Assembly: GCA_025937035.1 (NCBI GenBank)
Contig: JAICSG010000059.1
Span: 1 to 11,928, forward strand
DNA: 11,928 nucleotides
From: Thermoanaerobaculia bacterium
GTDB taxonomy: Bacteria > Acidobacteriota > Thermoanaerobaculia > Multivoradales > UBA5704
Direction: 5' to 3'
Made by a program: the position numbers and the translations under genes. Below, one piece after another: positions 5,276-11,928 of the stretch; positions within the stretch are counted from its first letter, which is position 1, and each line of letters opens with the position of its first letter. The notes beneath the pieces are model-generated. The model searched no databases, was not told where the DNA came from, and was given only the letters and a program-made list of their open reading frames with translations.

Positions 5276-8083
5276 TTAGATCTTGATCACGCGCGGAGTG
5301 ATGAAGATGAGCAGCTCATCGTTCTCCTCGTCGCGCGACCTGTGCTTGAACAGATGCCCGATGATCGGGATGTTGGAGAGCCCGGGCACCCGGTCCTCCG
5401 CGTTCTGCCCCGTCACCTTGTAGATGCCGCCGATCACCGCCGTGCCGCCGTCGCGCACCACCAGGCGCGTGCTCGCGTCCTTGGTGGAGATCGGGGCGTT
5501 GGCGTTGCCGGCGACCACGAAGGCGAGCTGGACCTCACGCTTGGAGATGTTGATGTCCAACAGCACCGTCCCCTCGGCCGTGACCTGCGGGATCACGTCG
5601 AGCCGCAGGGTCGCGTTGATGAACTGCACGGAGAAGGTGTCGTTGAAGATCGTCTGCACCGGGATCTGCAGACCGCTCTGGATGGAGGCACGCTGGTTGT
5701 TCAGCGTCGCCACCTTGGGCGCCGAGAGGATGGTGATCAGGCCCTCGCTCTCGGCCGCCTGCAAGGCGGCGTCGAGGTTGAAGGTGCCCAGGATGTTGGA
5801 CAGATGGATCCCCAGGGTGCCGTTATTGGTGTTGCCCGGGAGGTTCACGCCACCGTTGAGCGTGCCCTGCGCCGGGAAGACCAGGCCCGTGGTGTTGCCG
5901 TGGGCGGCGTCGGCGATCGCCGAGAGCCCCCACTTGACGCCGATGTCGCGGCTGAAGCGCTTCGTGGTCTCGACGATCCGGGCCTCGATCATCACCTGCG
6001 GCTCCGGCGCGTCGAGCAGGTTGACCACCGAGAGCACGGCGTCCATGTTGGCCGGCAGCTCCTTGATGATCAGGGCGTTCGTGCGGCGGTCCACCACCAC
6101 GCTGCCGCGCTGGGTGAGCAGGCCCGCCTGGCCCGTGCGCAGCAGGGTCGCCACCTGCTGGGCGTTGGCGTAGCTCAGGCGCTGGTAGACCGTGCGCAGC
6201 GGGATGGCGAGCGCCTTGGCCGCCGCGAGCTGCTGCCGCTCCTGGGCCTCCTTGCGCAGCACGTCCGTGGGCGCGATCCGCATCACGTTGCCGTCGAGCT
6301 CGTAGTCGAGGTTGTTGATGCGCAGCACCTCCTCGAGCGCCTGGTCCCAGGGGACGTTCTCGAGCTCGGCCGTCACCGTGCCCTGGACCCCCGGCTGGAC
6401 GATCACGTTGAGGCCGCTGATCTGGGCGAAGGTGCGCAGCACGTCGGTGACGTCGGCGTTGGTGACCTTGAGGTCGATCGGCTCGCCGAAGTACTGCTTG
6501 TCCTTCTGATTCAGATTGGCGTTGCGCTGCGCCAGCCCCTGCAGCGGCGTGGCCGGCTGCGAGACGTCCACCGGCTTGCCGATCGGCGCCTTGACCCCTG
6601 GCTGCGACCCCATCGAGCTGGCGGTCGGCGCCGCGCCCCGGGCTGGCGTCAGCGCCACGGGGCCGGTCGGCGACGGCGGAGCCGCGGCCGGCATCGGCGA
6701 GGCCTCCTCGGTCTGGATGCGCCCCTTGGACGTCTTCTTGCCGTCCGCCGGCGGATTGCGCTGCGCGAGCGCCAGGTCCGAAGGCTCCGGCCCGGAGGCG
6801 GCGGCCGTGGTGGTCGTCGTGGTGGTCTTGGTCGTGGTGGTCGAGACGGTGGTCCCCGGGGCCGCGCCGGCCGGAGCCGGCTCGACCACCGTCGCCTTCG
6901 ACGTCCTGGCCGTCTTCGTGGTCTTGGCCTTGGCCGCCTTCTCCGTCTTCGGAGCGGGGGCGGGAGCGGCCGCCGGAGCCGCCGCCACAGCCGGAGCCGG
7001 GCTGCCGTCCGCGGCCGGGAAGGAGATCACCAGCGCGTCGCCCGTGCGCTCGATCGTTGGCACCGAATCGCCGCGCAGATCGAACACCACGCGGGCCACC
7101 GCCTTGGGAGCGGGCTTGAACTGCGCCACCCGCACCCGCTCGACCACGCTCCCCTCCACCTGCATGGTGGAGCGCTGGCTGTGGTTGACCACCCCGTTCA
7201 GATCGATCACGAAGCGCCGGGGATCGGAGAGCGCGAAGGTCGAATACGGCAGCTCGCCATCGCCGCTGATGCGGATCACCGCGCCGCCGGTCGAGGAGAG
7301 CACCTCGACGCCGTTGAGCTGGGTGGCCGCGGCGCCGGTGGGCGCGGGGCCGACCATCGGCTTGTCGGGCGTGCCGGCCGCGGTCACCGTGGAGGGCGTC
7401 GACCCTCTGGACGGCGCGGGGGCCGGAGCCGCCATGGCGGGGGCCGGAGCGGCCTGCGAGGCGGGCGGCTCGGCCTGGGCGGCCTTGGCGCCGTTGCCGG
7501 CCACCGGCTCCTCATGGAGCGGCTCGAAGGCGAGCTTGCCCTTGCTTTCCTTCCCGGTCTCCTTCCCCGCGTTGTCCATGGGGAGGAGCTGGATGCGCAG
7601 CTTGGTGCCGTCGGCGCTCACCGAGTGCTCGACCTCCTGCCGCGTCGCGATCACCAGCCGGGTCATCGGGCGCGAGCCCTCCTCGCTCTTCTGCACCGTC
7701 AGCGAGGAGACCAGCCCCTCCTCCGGCGAGAGATCGACGACCTTCGGCCCCGGCACCGAGTTGGGCAGCTCCACGACCACGCGGCCTTCGGCGTTGCGGA
7801 AGCTGGTCCAGACCAGGGGAGCGTTCGCCTCGAGATCCACGAAGACGTCAGGGGCTCCTTCCCGCAGATCCAGCGAACGGATCTCGGCGGCGGCACCCTG
7901 CGCCGGTTTCACCTCGGCTTTGTTGGAAGTGGGGGATTGTTTCGAGGCCCGGGGTGACGCCTCGGCCCCTGGGGCCAGCGTGAGGCCGGTGCCATCAGCT
8001 CCCGCCAGCACGCTAAGCACCGCTGCCGAGGCGATCCATCGCCGCCAGCCAGCGCTCGGACTTCTCATGACCACATCTCCCAT
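5276..8083 (-). CDS. pilQ: Type IV pilus secretin PilQ
   Basis: The outer-membrane channel through which the pilus exits. With the start used here (935 residues) there is a Sec signal peptide with the hydrophobic run WIASAAVLSVLAG and a likely cut after PGAEA. Two AMIN (peptidoglycan-binding) domains lie at about 67-168 and 256-357. A disordered Ala/Pro/Lys linker with a threonine-rich run (about 411-426) follows. Then come the secretin/TonB short N domain (532-605), an N1-type domain (625-690), and the secretin barrel (about 720-935) with the signature VPGLSNIPIIGHLFK and terminal ELLIFITPRVI. It is longer than many PilQ proteins because of the linkers. An ATG at 8158, 3 nt after pilP, is in frame but has no ribosome site and its first codons look non-coding. 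ATG 8083 follows AAGGGAGG; ATG 8068 (GGAG, 8 nt) is equally possible. The family is certain, the exact start is not. Confidence 0.97.
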   Translation of the reverse strand: MGDVVMRSPSAGWRRWIASAAVLSVLAGADGTGLTLAPGAEASPRASKQSPTSNKAEVKPAQGAAAEIRSLDLREGAPDVFVDLEANAPLVWTSFRNAEGRVVVELPNSVPGPKVVDLSPEEGLVSSLTVQKSEEGSRPMTRLVIATRQEVEHSVSADGTKLRIQLLPMDNAGKETGKESKGKLAFEPLHEEPVAGNGAKAAQAEPPASQAAPAPAMAAPAPAPSRGSTPSTVTAAGTPDKPMVGPAPTGAAATQLNGVEVLSSTGGAVIRISGDGELPYSTFALSDPRRFVIDLNGVVNHSQRSTMQVEGSVVERVRVAQFKPAPKAVARVVFDLRGDSVPTIERTGDALVISFPAADGSPAPAVAAAPAAAPAPAPKTEKAAKAKTTKTARTSKATVVEPAPAGAAPGTTVSTTTTKTTTTTTTAAASGPEPSDLALAQRNPPADGKKTSKGRIQTEEASPMPAAAPPSPTGPVALTPARGAAPTASSMGSQPGVKAPIGKPVDVSQPATPLQGLAQRNANLNQKDKQYFGEPIDLKVTNADVTDVLRTFAQISGLNVIVQPGVQGTVTAELENVPWDQALEEVLRINNLDYELDGNVMRIAPTDVLRKEAQERQQLAAAKALAIPLRTVYQRLSYANAQQVATLLRTGQAGLLTQRGSVVVDRRTNALIIKELPANMDAVLSVVNLLDAPEPQVMIEARIVETTKRFSRDIGVKWGLSAIADAAHGNTTGLVFPAQGTLNGGVNLPGNTNNGTLGIHLSNILGTFNLDAALQAAESEGLITILSAPKVATLNNQRASIQSGLQIPVQTIFNDTFSVQFINATLRLDVIPQVTAEGTVLLDINISKREVQLAFVVAGNANAPISTKDASTRLVVRDGGTAVIGGIYKVTGQNAEDRVPGLSNIPIIGHLFKHRSRDEENDELLIFITPRVIKI

Positions 8084-8087
8084 GTCG

Positions 8088-8095
8088 CCTCCCTT
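8088..8095 (-). promoter_or_regulatory. Ribosome binding site for the preferred pilQ start
   Basis: AAGGGAGG on the minus strand lies 4 nt before the ATG at 8083. It is the strongest purine-rich site near any of the in-frame pilQ starts (8158, 8125, 8083, 8068). It places the signal peptide within the first 45 residues rather than behind a 30-residue hydrophilic leader. Confidence 0.55.
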
Positions 8096-8161
8096 ACGGG
8101 CCACTGATTCCCTTACGCCATGCATCTTGACGCTGCTCCTGATGTCCACTGAATCCATGGC

Positions 8162-8788
8162 TCAAGAAGGATTCAGGCTCTTGACCACCTCACGGAACGG
8201 CTTGAGCGCGGTCGGATCCTGGACGACCTGTTTGAAGACCACCTCGTTCTTGTTGATGCTGACGACGTCGCCGTCGAAGAGCTGGTCTCCCTCTTTCAAC
8301 AGATAGCTTTTCTTCTGGTTCGCGGCCACCACCTGCGCCACGAACCCCTTGCTGGTGTGATAGATGCCGCGCAGATCGATCTCGTCGATCAGCAGCCCGG
8401 GCACTCCCTCGGGCCGCGGCCCGCGGATCTCCGGCCGGTCCGGCCCCGCCAGCAGCGACTTGAACGGATCGCGCCGGTTGCCGGGGTCGTAGGAGAAGCC
8501 GCTCCCGGAGAGCACCTCCTCCTCCCCCTGGAGGATCTCGTCGATGTTGCCGAGGTCGGCGCCCGTGTCCCCGCCCGTCACCGAGGAGCTCCCGCCGGCC
8601 GCGCCTCCCGCCGGCGGCTGCGCCGCGGCCGGAGGGGGCGCCGGCTTCTCCGCCGGCTTCTCCGCGGGCTTCGCCGCCTTCGCGGGCGGCTTCGCCGGAG
8701 GCTTCTGCGCGAGCGCCGCCCAGGAGACCGCCAGGACGAGGCCCAGGACGATCGCGGAGATGAGACTCGTGGCTCGGGTGAGACGCAT
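8162..8788 (-). CDS. pilP: Type IV pilus assembly protein PilP
   Basis: PilP links the inner-membrane PilN/PilO complex to the PilQ secretin in the periplasm. The 208-residue product starts with a basic end and hydrophobic helix (about 8-27, ending WAALAQ). A Pro/Ala/Lys-rich flexible segment (28-62) and a Gly/Ser stretch follow. The conserved PilP region starts with the YDPGNRRDPF motif at 100-109 and a C-terminal beta domain (about 125-208) with LRGIYHTSKGFVAQV and YLLKEGDQLFDGDVVSI. Proteobacterial PilP is normally a lipoprotein, but this one has no cysteine at all, so it must be held by an uncleaved helix or be freely periplasmic after signal peptidase I cleavage. Its ATG overlaps the pilO stop (TAATG), implying translational coupling. 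A GGAGG lies 9 nt upstream. Confidence 0.94.
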   Translation of the reverse strand: MRLTRATSLISAIVLGLVLAVSWAALAQKPPAKPPAKAAKPAEKPAEKPAPPPAAAQPPAGGAAGGSSSVTGGDTGADLGNIDEILQGEEEVLSGSGFSYDPGNRRDPFKSLLAGPDRPEIRGPRPEGVPGLLIDEIDLRGIYHTSKGFVAQVVAANQKKSYLLKEGDQLFDGDVVSINKNEVVFKQVVQDPTALKPFREVVKSLNPS

Positions 8789-9513
8789 TACTCGGGCCCT
8801 CCAGCACGGCTGCGGGTCGTCGGTCCTTCATCGCTCCCGGGGCTGCCGGGCGGCGGCGTGGGCCGGGCCGGCGCCTTGCCCTTCCCCTTCTTGTCCTTGT
8901 CCTTGGCCGAGGTGTCCTCGGGCTCCGGCTCCTTGTAGACGAAGGTCTTGGCCGTGAACTTGGCGTTGATCGTGTGCGGGTTCGCCTCCGCCTGCCCCTT
9001 CGGGTTCTTCACCTGCGGCAGCGCCTTGATCTCCAGGTTCTCGACGTTGATGATCCGCGAGAACCGGCTGACGCGATCGAAGAGCAGAGCGAGGTTGTGA
9101 TACGAGCCGTCGAGGTCCACCTTGATCGGCCACTCGCTGTAGAACTCCTTGTCGGTCAGCACGCCGGGGGTGAACGCCTTGAGCGTGAAATCCCCCTGCT
9201 CGGCCAGCGAGCGGATGCGCCGCATCAGGTCCGGCGTGTTGCGCCGCGCCGGCAGGATGCGCAGCAGCTTGTCGAGCTCCAGCTCGAGCTGCCGCACCTC
9301 CTCGCGGAACTTCGGCAGCTCCTGCTTGGCCGCGCGACCCTCCTGGATCTTGCCCTGGAGATTCGCGAGCTGCGTCACCGCGCGGTCGTAGTCGTCCCGC
9401 ATCGGGTCCAGCAGGCGCCAGTAGCAGGCGCCGAACAGCAGCGCGCCGACGCCCATCCCCGCGGCGAGGCCGATATACCAGGGTTTTCCTTCCAGTCCCG
9501 TCTTCAGCGCCAC
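8788..9513 (-). CDS. pilO: Type IV pilus assembly protein PilO
   Basis: PilO forms the inner-membrane alignment complex with PilN and contacts PilP. The 241-residue protein has a short cytoplasmic end, one transmembrane helix (about 12-33) and a periplasmic coiled coil (38-88). The ferredoxin-like core (about 92-195) contains the typical YSEWPIKVDLDGSYHNLAL and FSRIINVENLEI strands. A lysine/proline-rich, probably disordered tail (196-241) extends beyond the usual family end. It starts at GTG 9513, preceded by AGGAGG at 9 nt; this ribosome site overlaps the pilN stop codon (TAGGAGG), 13 nt upstream. It overlaps pilP by one base. Confidence 0.94.
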   Translation of the reverse strand: MALKTGLEGKPWYIGLAAGMGVGALLFGACYWRLLDPMRDDYDRAVTQLANLQGKIQEGRAAKQELPKFREEVRQLELELDKLLRILPARRNTPDLMRRIRSLAEQGDFTLKAFTPGVLTDKEFYSEWPIKVDLDGSYHNLALLFDRVSRFSRIINVENLEIKALPQVKNPKGQAEANPHTINAKFTAKTFVYKEPEPEDTSAKDKDKKGKGKAPARPTPPPGSPGSDEGPTTRSRAGGPE

Positions 9514-9526
9514 GGGGCCTGCCCTC

Positions 9527-10207
9527 CTATTCCGCCGACGCCGACGCCGGCGCCTTCGCCGGAGCCGCCTTCGGGGTCCTTGCCTTCGGTCCCGCCGGCG
9601 TGCTCGCGGTGGCGGTGGCCGAGCCCTCCGCCCCCTTCTTCTTGCCGGCGAACGAATAATTGAAATCGATCCGGAACTTGTAGATCCCGCCCGGCTGCAG
9701 ATCGGTGGTCTTCAGCGTCGGCTCGTCGAACTCCGGCACCTTGTCGAGGTTGTCGATGAAGTTGGCGACCGCGTTGGTGTTGAAGGCGCGGCCCTCGACC
9801 GTGATCGAATCCGCCTTCATCGTCATCGTGTCGAGCCACAGCAGCTCCGGCAGGGCGCGCGAGATGTAGTCCATCACCCGCACCGGCCCGCGCTGGTTCG
9901 CCTTCAGATCGTTGATGATCCCGATCTTGCGCTCCAGCTCCGCCTTCTTCGCCTTGAAGTCCTCGACCTCCTTGATCACCGAGGCGAGCTGGTCGACCTC
10001 GCGCTGCGCGGCCGCCACCTCCTCCTGCTTCGCCGCCGTCTTCTCGCTCTGCCAGTACCAGGCGAGGCCGCTGGCCAGCAAGCCGACCAGGATGCCGGCG
10101 AGCAACATGTACTGCCCGATGTCCTGCCCTTCCAGCTTGGCGCCCGCGCTCTTCTTGCGGACCGCCGTCGGACGCTTCCCTTCGGAGAGCAGGTTGATCT
10201 TGATCAT
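9527..10207 (-). CDS. pilN: Type IV pilus assembly protein PilN
   Basis: A bitopic inner-membrane protein that docks PilM through its cytoplasmic N-terminus and pairs with PilO in the periplasm. The first residues, MIKINLL, are the conserved PilM-binding motif. A transmembrane helix spans about 33-52, a coiled coil about 54-103, and the ferredoxin-like core about 105-187 (VMDYISRALPELLWLDTMTM, DSITVEGRAFN). An Ala/Pro/Lys/Ser-rich tail (189-226) is extra to the family core. It starts 3 nt after the pilM stop, with GGGGGA upstream of ATG 10207, so translation is likely coupled to pilM. Confidence 0.96.
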   Translation of the reverse strand: MIKINLLSEGKRPTAVRKKSAGAKLEGQDIGQYMLLAGILVGLLASGLAWYWQSEKTAAKQEEVAAAQREVDQLASVIKEVEDFKAKKAELERKIGIINDLKANQRGPVRVMDYISRALPELLWLDTMTMKADSITVEGRAFNTNAVANFIDNLDKVPEFDEPTLKTTDLQPGGIYKFRIDFNYSFAGKKKGAEGSATATASTPAGPKARTPKAAPAKAPASASAE

Positions 10208-10210
10208 CGG

Positions 10211-11269
10211 CTAATCCCCCGCCTTCCGGATGCCCAGGCCCACCGCGACCGCCATCATCGGAGCGATCGACTGCAACCAGTGACCGTCGAAATCGCTTTC
10301 CTTGAATTGAATCCTGCGCAGCGGATTCATCAGCTCCGTCGGCACCTGGAACCGCTCGCGCAGCACCTGCTGGAGATTGGGGGTCAGCGCGCAGCCGCCC
10401 GAGAGCACCAGCTCGTCCACCGGCCCCTCCGAGGAGGTCGCCGAGAAGAAATCGAACGTCTTGCGGATCTCCGACGCCATCTCCGCCGACACCGCGTCGA
10501 GCACCGGCCGGGCGTCCGCGGGCGAGTAGCGGTCCACCGACTCCCCCTGCTTCAGCCCCTCGGCCTGCTGGAACGAGAGATTGAACTCCCGCTGCAAGGC
10601 CTCCGTGAACTGGTTGCCGCCGAAGGAGATGTCGCGCCAGAACACCGTGCCGCCGCGGGCCAGGATGTTGATGTTCGTCACCCCGGCCCCCATGTTGATC
10701 AGCGCCACCACCTTGCGCGCATCGAGGTCGTAGTTGACCTCGTAGGCGTTCTGCACCGCGAAGACGTCGACGTCGACCACCGTGGGGGTCTTCCCCGTCT
10801 GGCTGATCACCGACACGTAGTCGTTGACCTTGTCGCGCTTCACGGCCACCAGCAGGACCTCCATGTTGTCCCGCCCCGGCTCGCCCTCCGAGAGCACCAC
10901 GTAATCCAGACGGACGTCATTGATGTCGAAGGGAATGTACTGCTCCGCCTCCCACTGGATCGAGTCCGCCAGCTCATCTTCCGACATCGCCGGAAGCTGG
11001 ATCTTCTTGATGATCACCGAGTGGCCCGACAGCGACGTCGCGTAGCTCGGCCCCTTGACCTTCGTCTGGTCGTTGAGGCGGTGGATAGCGTCCACCACCA
11101 GCGACGAGTCCATGATCGAGCCGTCCACGATCGCCTCTGGCGACAACGGCTCCACCCCGAGGCGCTGGAGGTGGAACTCCCCCTTGCGCTCCCGAAGCTC
11201 GACCAGCTTGATGGCCGAGCTGCCGATGTCCAGACCTACGACGCCCTTCTTGGTACGGGAGAAGAACAC
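10211..11269 (-). CDS. pilM: Type IV pilus assembly ATPase-fold protein PilM
   Basis: A cytoplasmic actin/FtsA-like protein that binds nucleotide and the PilN tail to form the cytoplasmic ring of the pilus machine. In the 352-residue form used here, the phosphate-1 loop VGLDIGSSAIKL is at about 11-22. The PilM signature WEAEQYIPFDINDVRLDY is near 106-123, the second phosphate motif INMGAGVTNINIL at about 192-204, and the adenosine-site strand DELVLSGGCAL at about 285-295. Length is typical. The GTG at 11269 is preferred because GGGGGAG lies 6 nt upstream and the protein then begins MFFSRTKKG, like many PilM proteins. An in-frame TTG at 11284 would add five residues without a ribosome site. 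It is the first gene of the operon, downstream of two candidate promoters. Confidence 0.97.
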   Translation of the reverse strand: MFFSRTKKGVVGLDIGSSAIKLVELRERKGEFHLQRLGVEPLSPEAIVDGSIMDSSLVVDAIHRLNDQTKVKGPSYATSLSGHSVIIKKIQLPAMSEDELADSIQWEAEQYIPFDINDVRLDYVVLSEGEPGRDNMEVLLVAVKRDKVNDYVSVISQTGKTPTVVDVDVFAVQNAYEVNYDLDARKVVALINMGAGVTNINILARGGTVFWRDISFGGNQFTEALQREFNLSFQQAEGLKQGESVDRYSPADARPVLDAVSAEMASEIRKTFDFFSATSSEGPVDELVLSGGCALTPNLQQVLRERFQVPTELMNPLRRIQFKESDFDGHWLQSIAPMMAVAVGLGIRKAGD

Positions 11270-11275
11270 TGTTGA

Positions 11276-11282
11276 CTCCCCC
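11276..11282 (-). promoter_or_regulatory. Ribosome binding site fixing the pilM GTG start
   Basis: GGGGGAG on the minus strand lies 6 nt before the GTG at 11269. It overlaps the alternative TTG codon (11284-11282), which argues that the TTG is not the start. Confidence 0.7.
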
Positions 11283-11322
11283 AAAGTCCAACGTTTAAGG
11301 CAACTTAACTGCGGGTACTTAA

Positions 11323-11338
11323 AGCTTCGCTCGAAGCT
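11323..11338. repeat. 16-nt inverted repeat over the proximal pilM promoter
   Basis: AGCTTCG and CGAAGCT are perfect inverted halves separated by two bases. The repeat covers most of the -10 (11334-11339) and the expected transcription start. It could be an operator for a dimeric regulator, or fold as a 6-bp hairpin with a 4-nt loop at the mRNA 5' end. Confidence 0.6.
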
Positions 11339-11363
11339 ACCAAGAAACCCACACCTCTGTCAA
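11334..11363 (-). promoter_or_regulatory. Proximal pilM promoter
   Basis: A perfect -35 TTGACA (11363 to 11358), an 18-nt spacer, then TAGCTT (11339 to 11334), which keeps T1, A2 and T6 of the -10. Transcription would begin near 11327, leaving about 58 nt of leader to the pilM GTG. The exact -35 makes this the better supported of the two promoters here. Confidence 0.55.
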
Positions 11364-11403
11364 GGTTCCCTATGCATCTATGGCTATATTGTCCAGTGCG
11401 GGA

Positions 11404-11432
11404 ACTCTACACCCTCCCTGAACCGCTTGCAA
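11404..11432 (-). promoter_or_regulatory. Distal candidate pilM promoter
   Basis: TTGCAA (11432 to 11427) and TAGAGT (11409 to 11404) each match sigma70 consensus at four of six bases, with an optimal 17-nt spacer. The start would be near 11397, about 70 nt upstream of the proximal one, so the pair could act in tandem. Confidence 0.4.
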
Positions 11433-11583
11433 GCCCCGTTTTTCTAGATTTCAACGTAGTTTAGGCGCGCCCCGCCAATAAAACCAGGGGTTTGGGGATG
11501 TCCCTTAAAGAGGACGAAGGCGGCGGAAGCGCTATATGTAGAGGTGAGAATGGAAGCGGATACTGCGGGTGGGGGCGCCGCCC
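11433..11583. other. Gene-free spacer between pilM promoters and composite repeat
   Basis: This stretch is part of the gene-free 11270-11730 interval. The right part of that interval is the composite repeat and the left part the pilM promoters. In this section I see no convincing ORF, tRNA or strong hairpin. It is less GC-rich than the flanking genes. Confidence 0.5.
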
Positions 11584-11730
11584 GGTCCGCCCGGGCATCA
11601 ATGCCCGGGCTACGTCTCAACCAGGAAGCCGGCTAAAGCCGGCTCCGAAGCCCAAAAATTGTCAGAGAGAGCCGGCTTCAGCCGGCTTTTCGGTTCCAGC
11701 GTAGCCCGGGGATTGATCCCCGGGCGGCCC
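11584..11730. repeat. 147-bp composite inverted repeat with four nested hairpins
   Basis: Two 63-nt arms (11584-11646 and 11668-11730) are inverted copies matching at 51 of 63 positions without gaps, around a 21-nt centre. Each arm holds a 10-bp hairpin of the type GCCCGGGCAT/ATGCCCGGGC (11589-11610; variant 11704-11725) and a pair of AGCCGGCT palindromes (11627-11644; 11670-11687). The arms differ mainly in the linker and one loop. The one stem change is compensated: C11596-G11603 in the left arm corresponds to a G-C pair in the right. It resembles small non-coding palindromic repeat elements (REP- or MITE-like). It abuts the VOC stop codon and could also act as its transcription end. Confidence 0.9.
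11670..11690 (+). terminator. Possible terminator-like hairpin within the repeat
   Basis: AGCCGGCT-TC-AGCCGGCT followed by TTT on the plus strand forms a stable stem with a short T-run. On the minus strand the same hairpin is followed after several bases by TTTTT (about 11654-11658), so it may end transcription of the VOC gene. Weak call, as the hairpin belongs to the repeat. Confidence 0.3.
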
Positions 11731-11928
11731 CTACACGTGCGGAAACTTCGGATTCCAGGCCACCTCCCAAAGGAACCCGTCCGGGTCCGCGAAGTACCCG
11801 GCGTAGCCGCCCCAGTCCGTACGGTGGCCCGGCTTGACGATCCGCCCTCCCCCGGCCGCCGCCTCGGCGAGGAGCTGGTCGACCTCTTCCAGAGAGCGGA
11901 CGTTGTGGGCCAGCGCGAACCCCGGGAA
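11731..11928 (-). CDS. VOC-family (glyoxalase/bleomycin-resistance fold) protein, C-terminal part
   Basis: An open frame enters from the right edge and ends at TAG 11731-11733, giving the last 65 residues. The sequence shows the second beta-alpha-beta-beta-beta half of a vicinal oxygen chelate protein. It has a strand with His8 (FALAHNV), a helix (SLEEVDQLLAEAAAGGG), the turn KPGHRTDWGGYAGYFADPDG, and the closing strand LWEVAWNP with Glu55. His8 and Glu55 are at the positions usual for VOC metal ligands. The family includes glyoxalase I, dioxygenases and fosfomycin/bleomycin resistance proteins; the specific reaction cannot be told from this fragment. It lies upstream of pilM on the same strand but about 460 nt away behind the composite repeat, so it is probably not in the pil operon. 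The stop codon directly touches the repeat. Confidence 0.88.
   Translation of the reverse strand, partial: FPGFALAHNVRSLEEVDQLLAEAAAGGGRIVKPGHRTDWGGYAGYFADPDGFLWEVAWNPKFPHV

Noticed and set aside
5258..7957. 899-codon plus-strand open frame antisense to pilQ
   Set aside because: Its translation is His/Arg/Gly/Leu-rich low complexity with no family features, typical of antisense frames in GC-rich genes; pilQ is certain on the other strand.
8084..8158. pilQ start at ATG 8158, 3 nt after pilP
   Set aside because: No ribosome site, codons unlike the rest of the gene, and it would put about 30 hydrophilic residues before the signal peptide; still possible.
6516..8306. 596-codon plus-strand open frame over pilQ and pilP
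   Set aside because: Overlaps two certain genes, has Ser/Ala/Val-rich composition and no recognisable domain.
11285..11440. Sigma54-type promoter for the pilus operon
   Set aside because: No GG/GC pair with the required -24/-12 spacing and flanking bases was found; sigma70-like elements fit better.
11492..11704. 70-codon plus-strand frame in the intergenic region
   Set aside because: It runs through the palindromic repeat and has no ribosome site or family resemblance.
11584..11730. CRISPR array from repeated GC palindromes
   Set aside because: Only two inverted arms, no regular spacers and no cas genes.

Overview
This is a GC-rich bacterial window from a Gram-negative (diderm) organism, shown by an outer-membrane secretin and several lipoprotein signal peptides. 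Every supported gene lies on the minus strand, so transcription reads from right to left. Gene order, alanine/proline-rich low-complexity extensions and small GC-palindrome repeats would fit an Acidobacteriota-like or deltaproteobacterial-like lineage. That placement is inference only; no marker gene is present to fix it.

The core is a complete type IV pilus alignment and secretin operon, pilM-pilN-pilO-pilP-pilQ (11269 down to 5276). Its genes overlap by 1 nt or are 3 to 13 nt apart, except for 78 nt before the chosen pilQ start. PilM is the cytoplasmic actin-like ring protein. PilN and PilO are single-pass inner-membrane proteins with coiled coils. PilP is the periplasmic connector and PilQ is the outer-membrane pore with two AMIN domains. 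Two candidate sigma70-type promoters precede pilM; the proximal one has its -10 and start region inside a perfect 16-nt inverted repeat.

The same transcription unit appears to continue past pilQ. After 16 nt comes a small unrecognised lipoprotein (4711-5259). After 20 more nt comes a 648-residue lipoprotein with a Big_1-like domain, four IPT/TIG domains and one PKD domain (2744-4690). A 12-bp perfect hairpin follows. Next is a 327-residue lipoprotein with three Big_1-type Ig domains (1677-2660), which may have its own promoter overlapping that hairpin. Together these three genes look like a surface or periplasmic beta-sandwich module attached to the pilus operon, an accessory whose role is not established.

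Further left, another hairpin (1604-1632) and an extended -10 promoter precede a TPR protein with a long Pro/Glu/Ala-rich middle region (1-1497), which runs off the window. Its layout recalls FimV-like proteins without proving homology.

The right side (11270-11730) has no gene. It holds the pilM promoters and, next to the stop codon of a partial VOC-family gene (11731-11928), a 147-bp composite inverted repeat (11584-11730). Its two 63-nt arms differ at 12 positions. One pair of these is a compensatory base-pair swap inside a hairpin stem, so selection has probably kept the structure. Outside pilMNOPQ and the VOC fragment, functions are inferred from domain architecture only.
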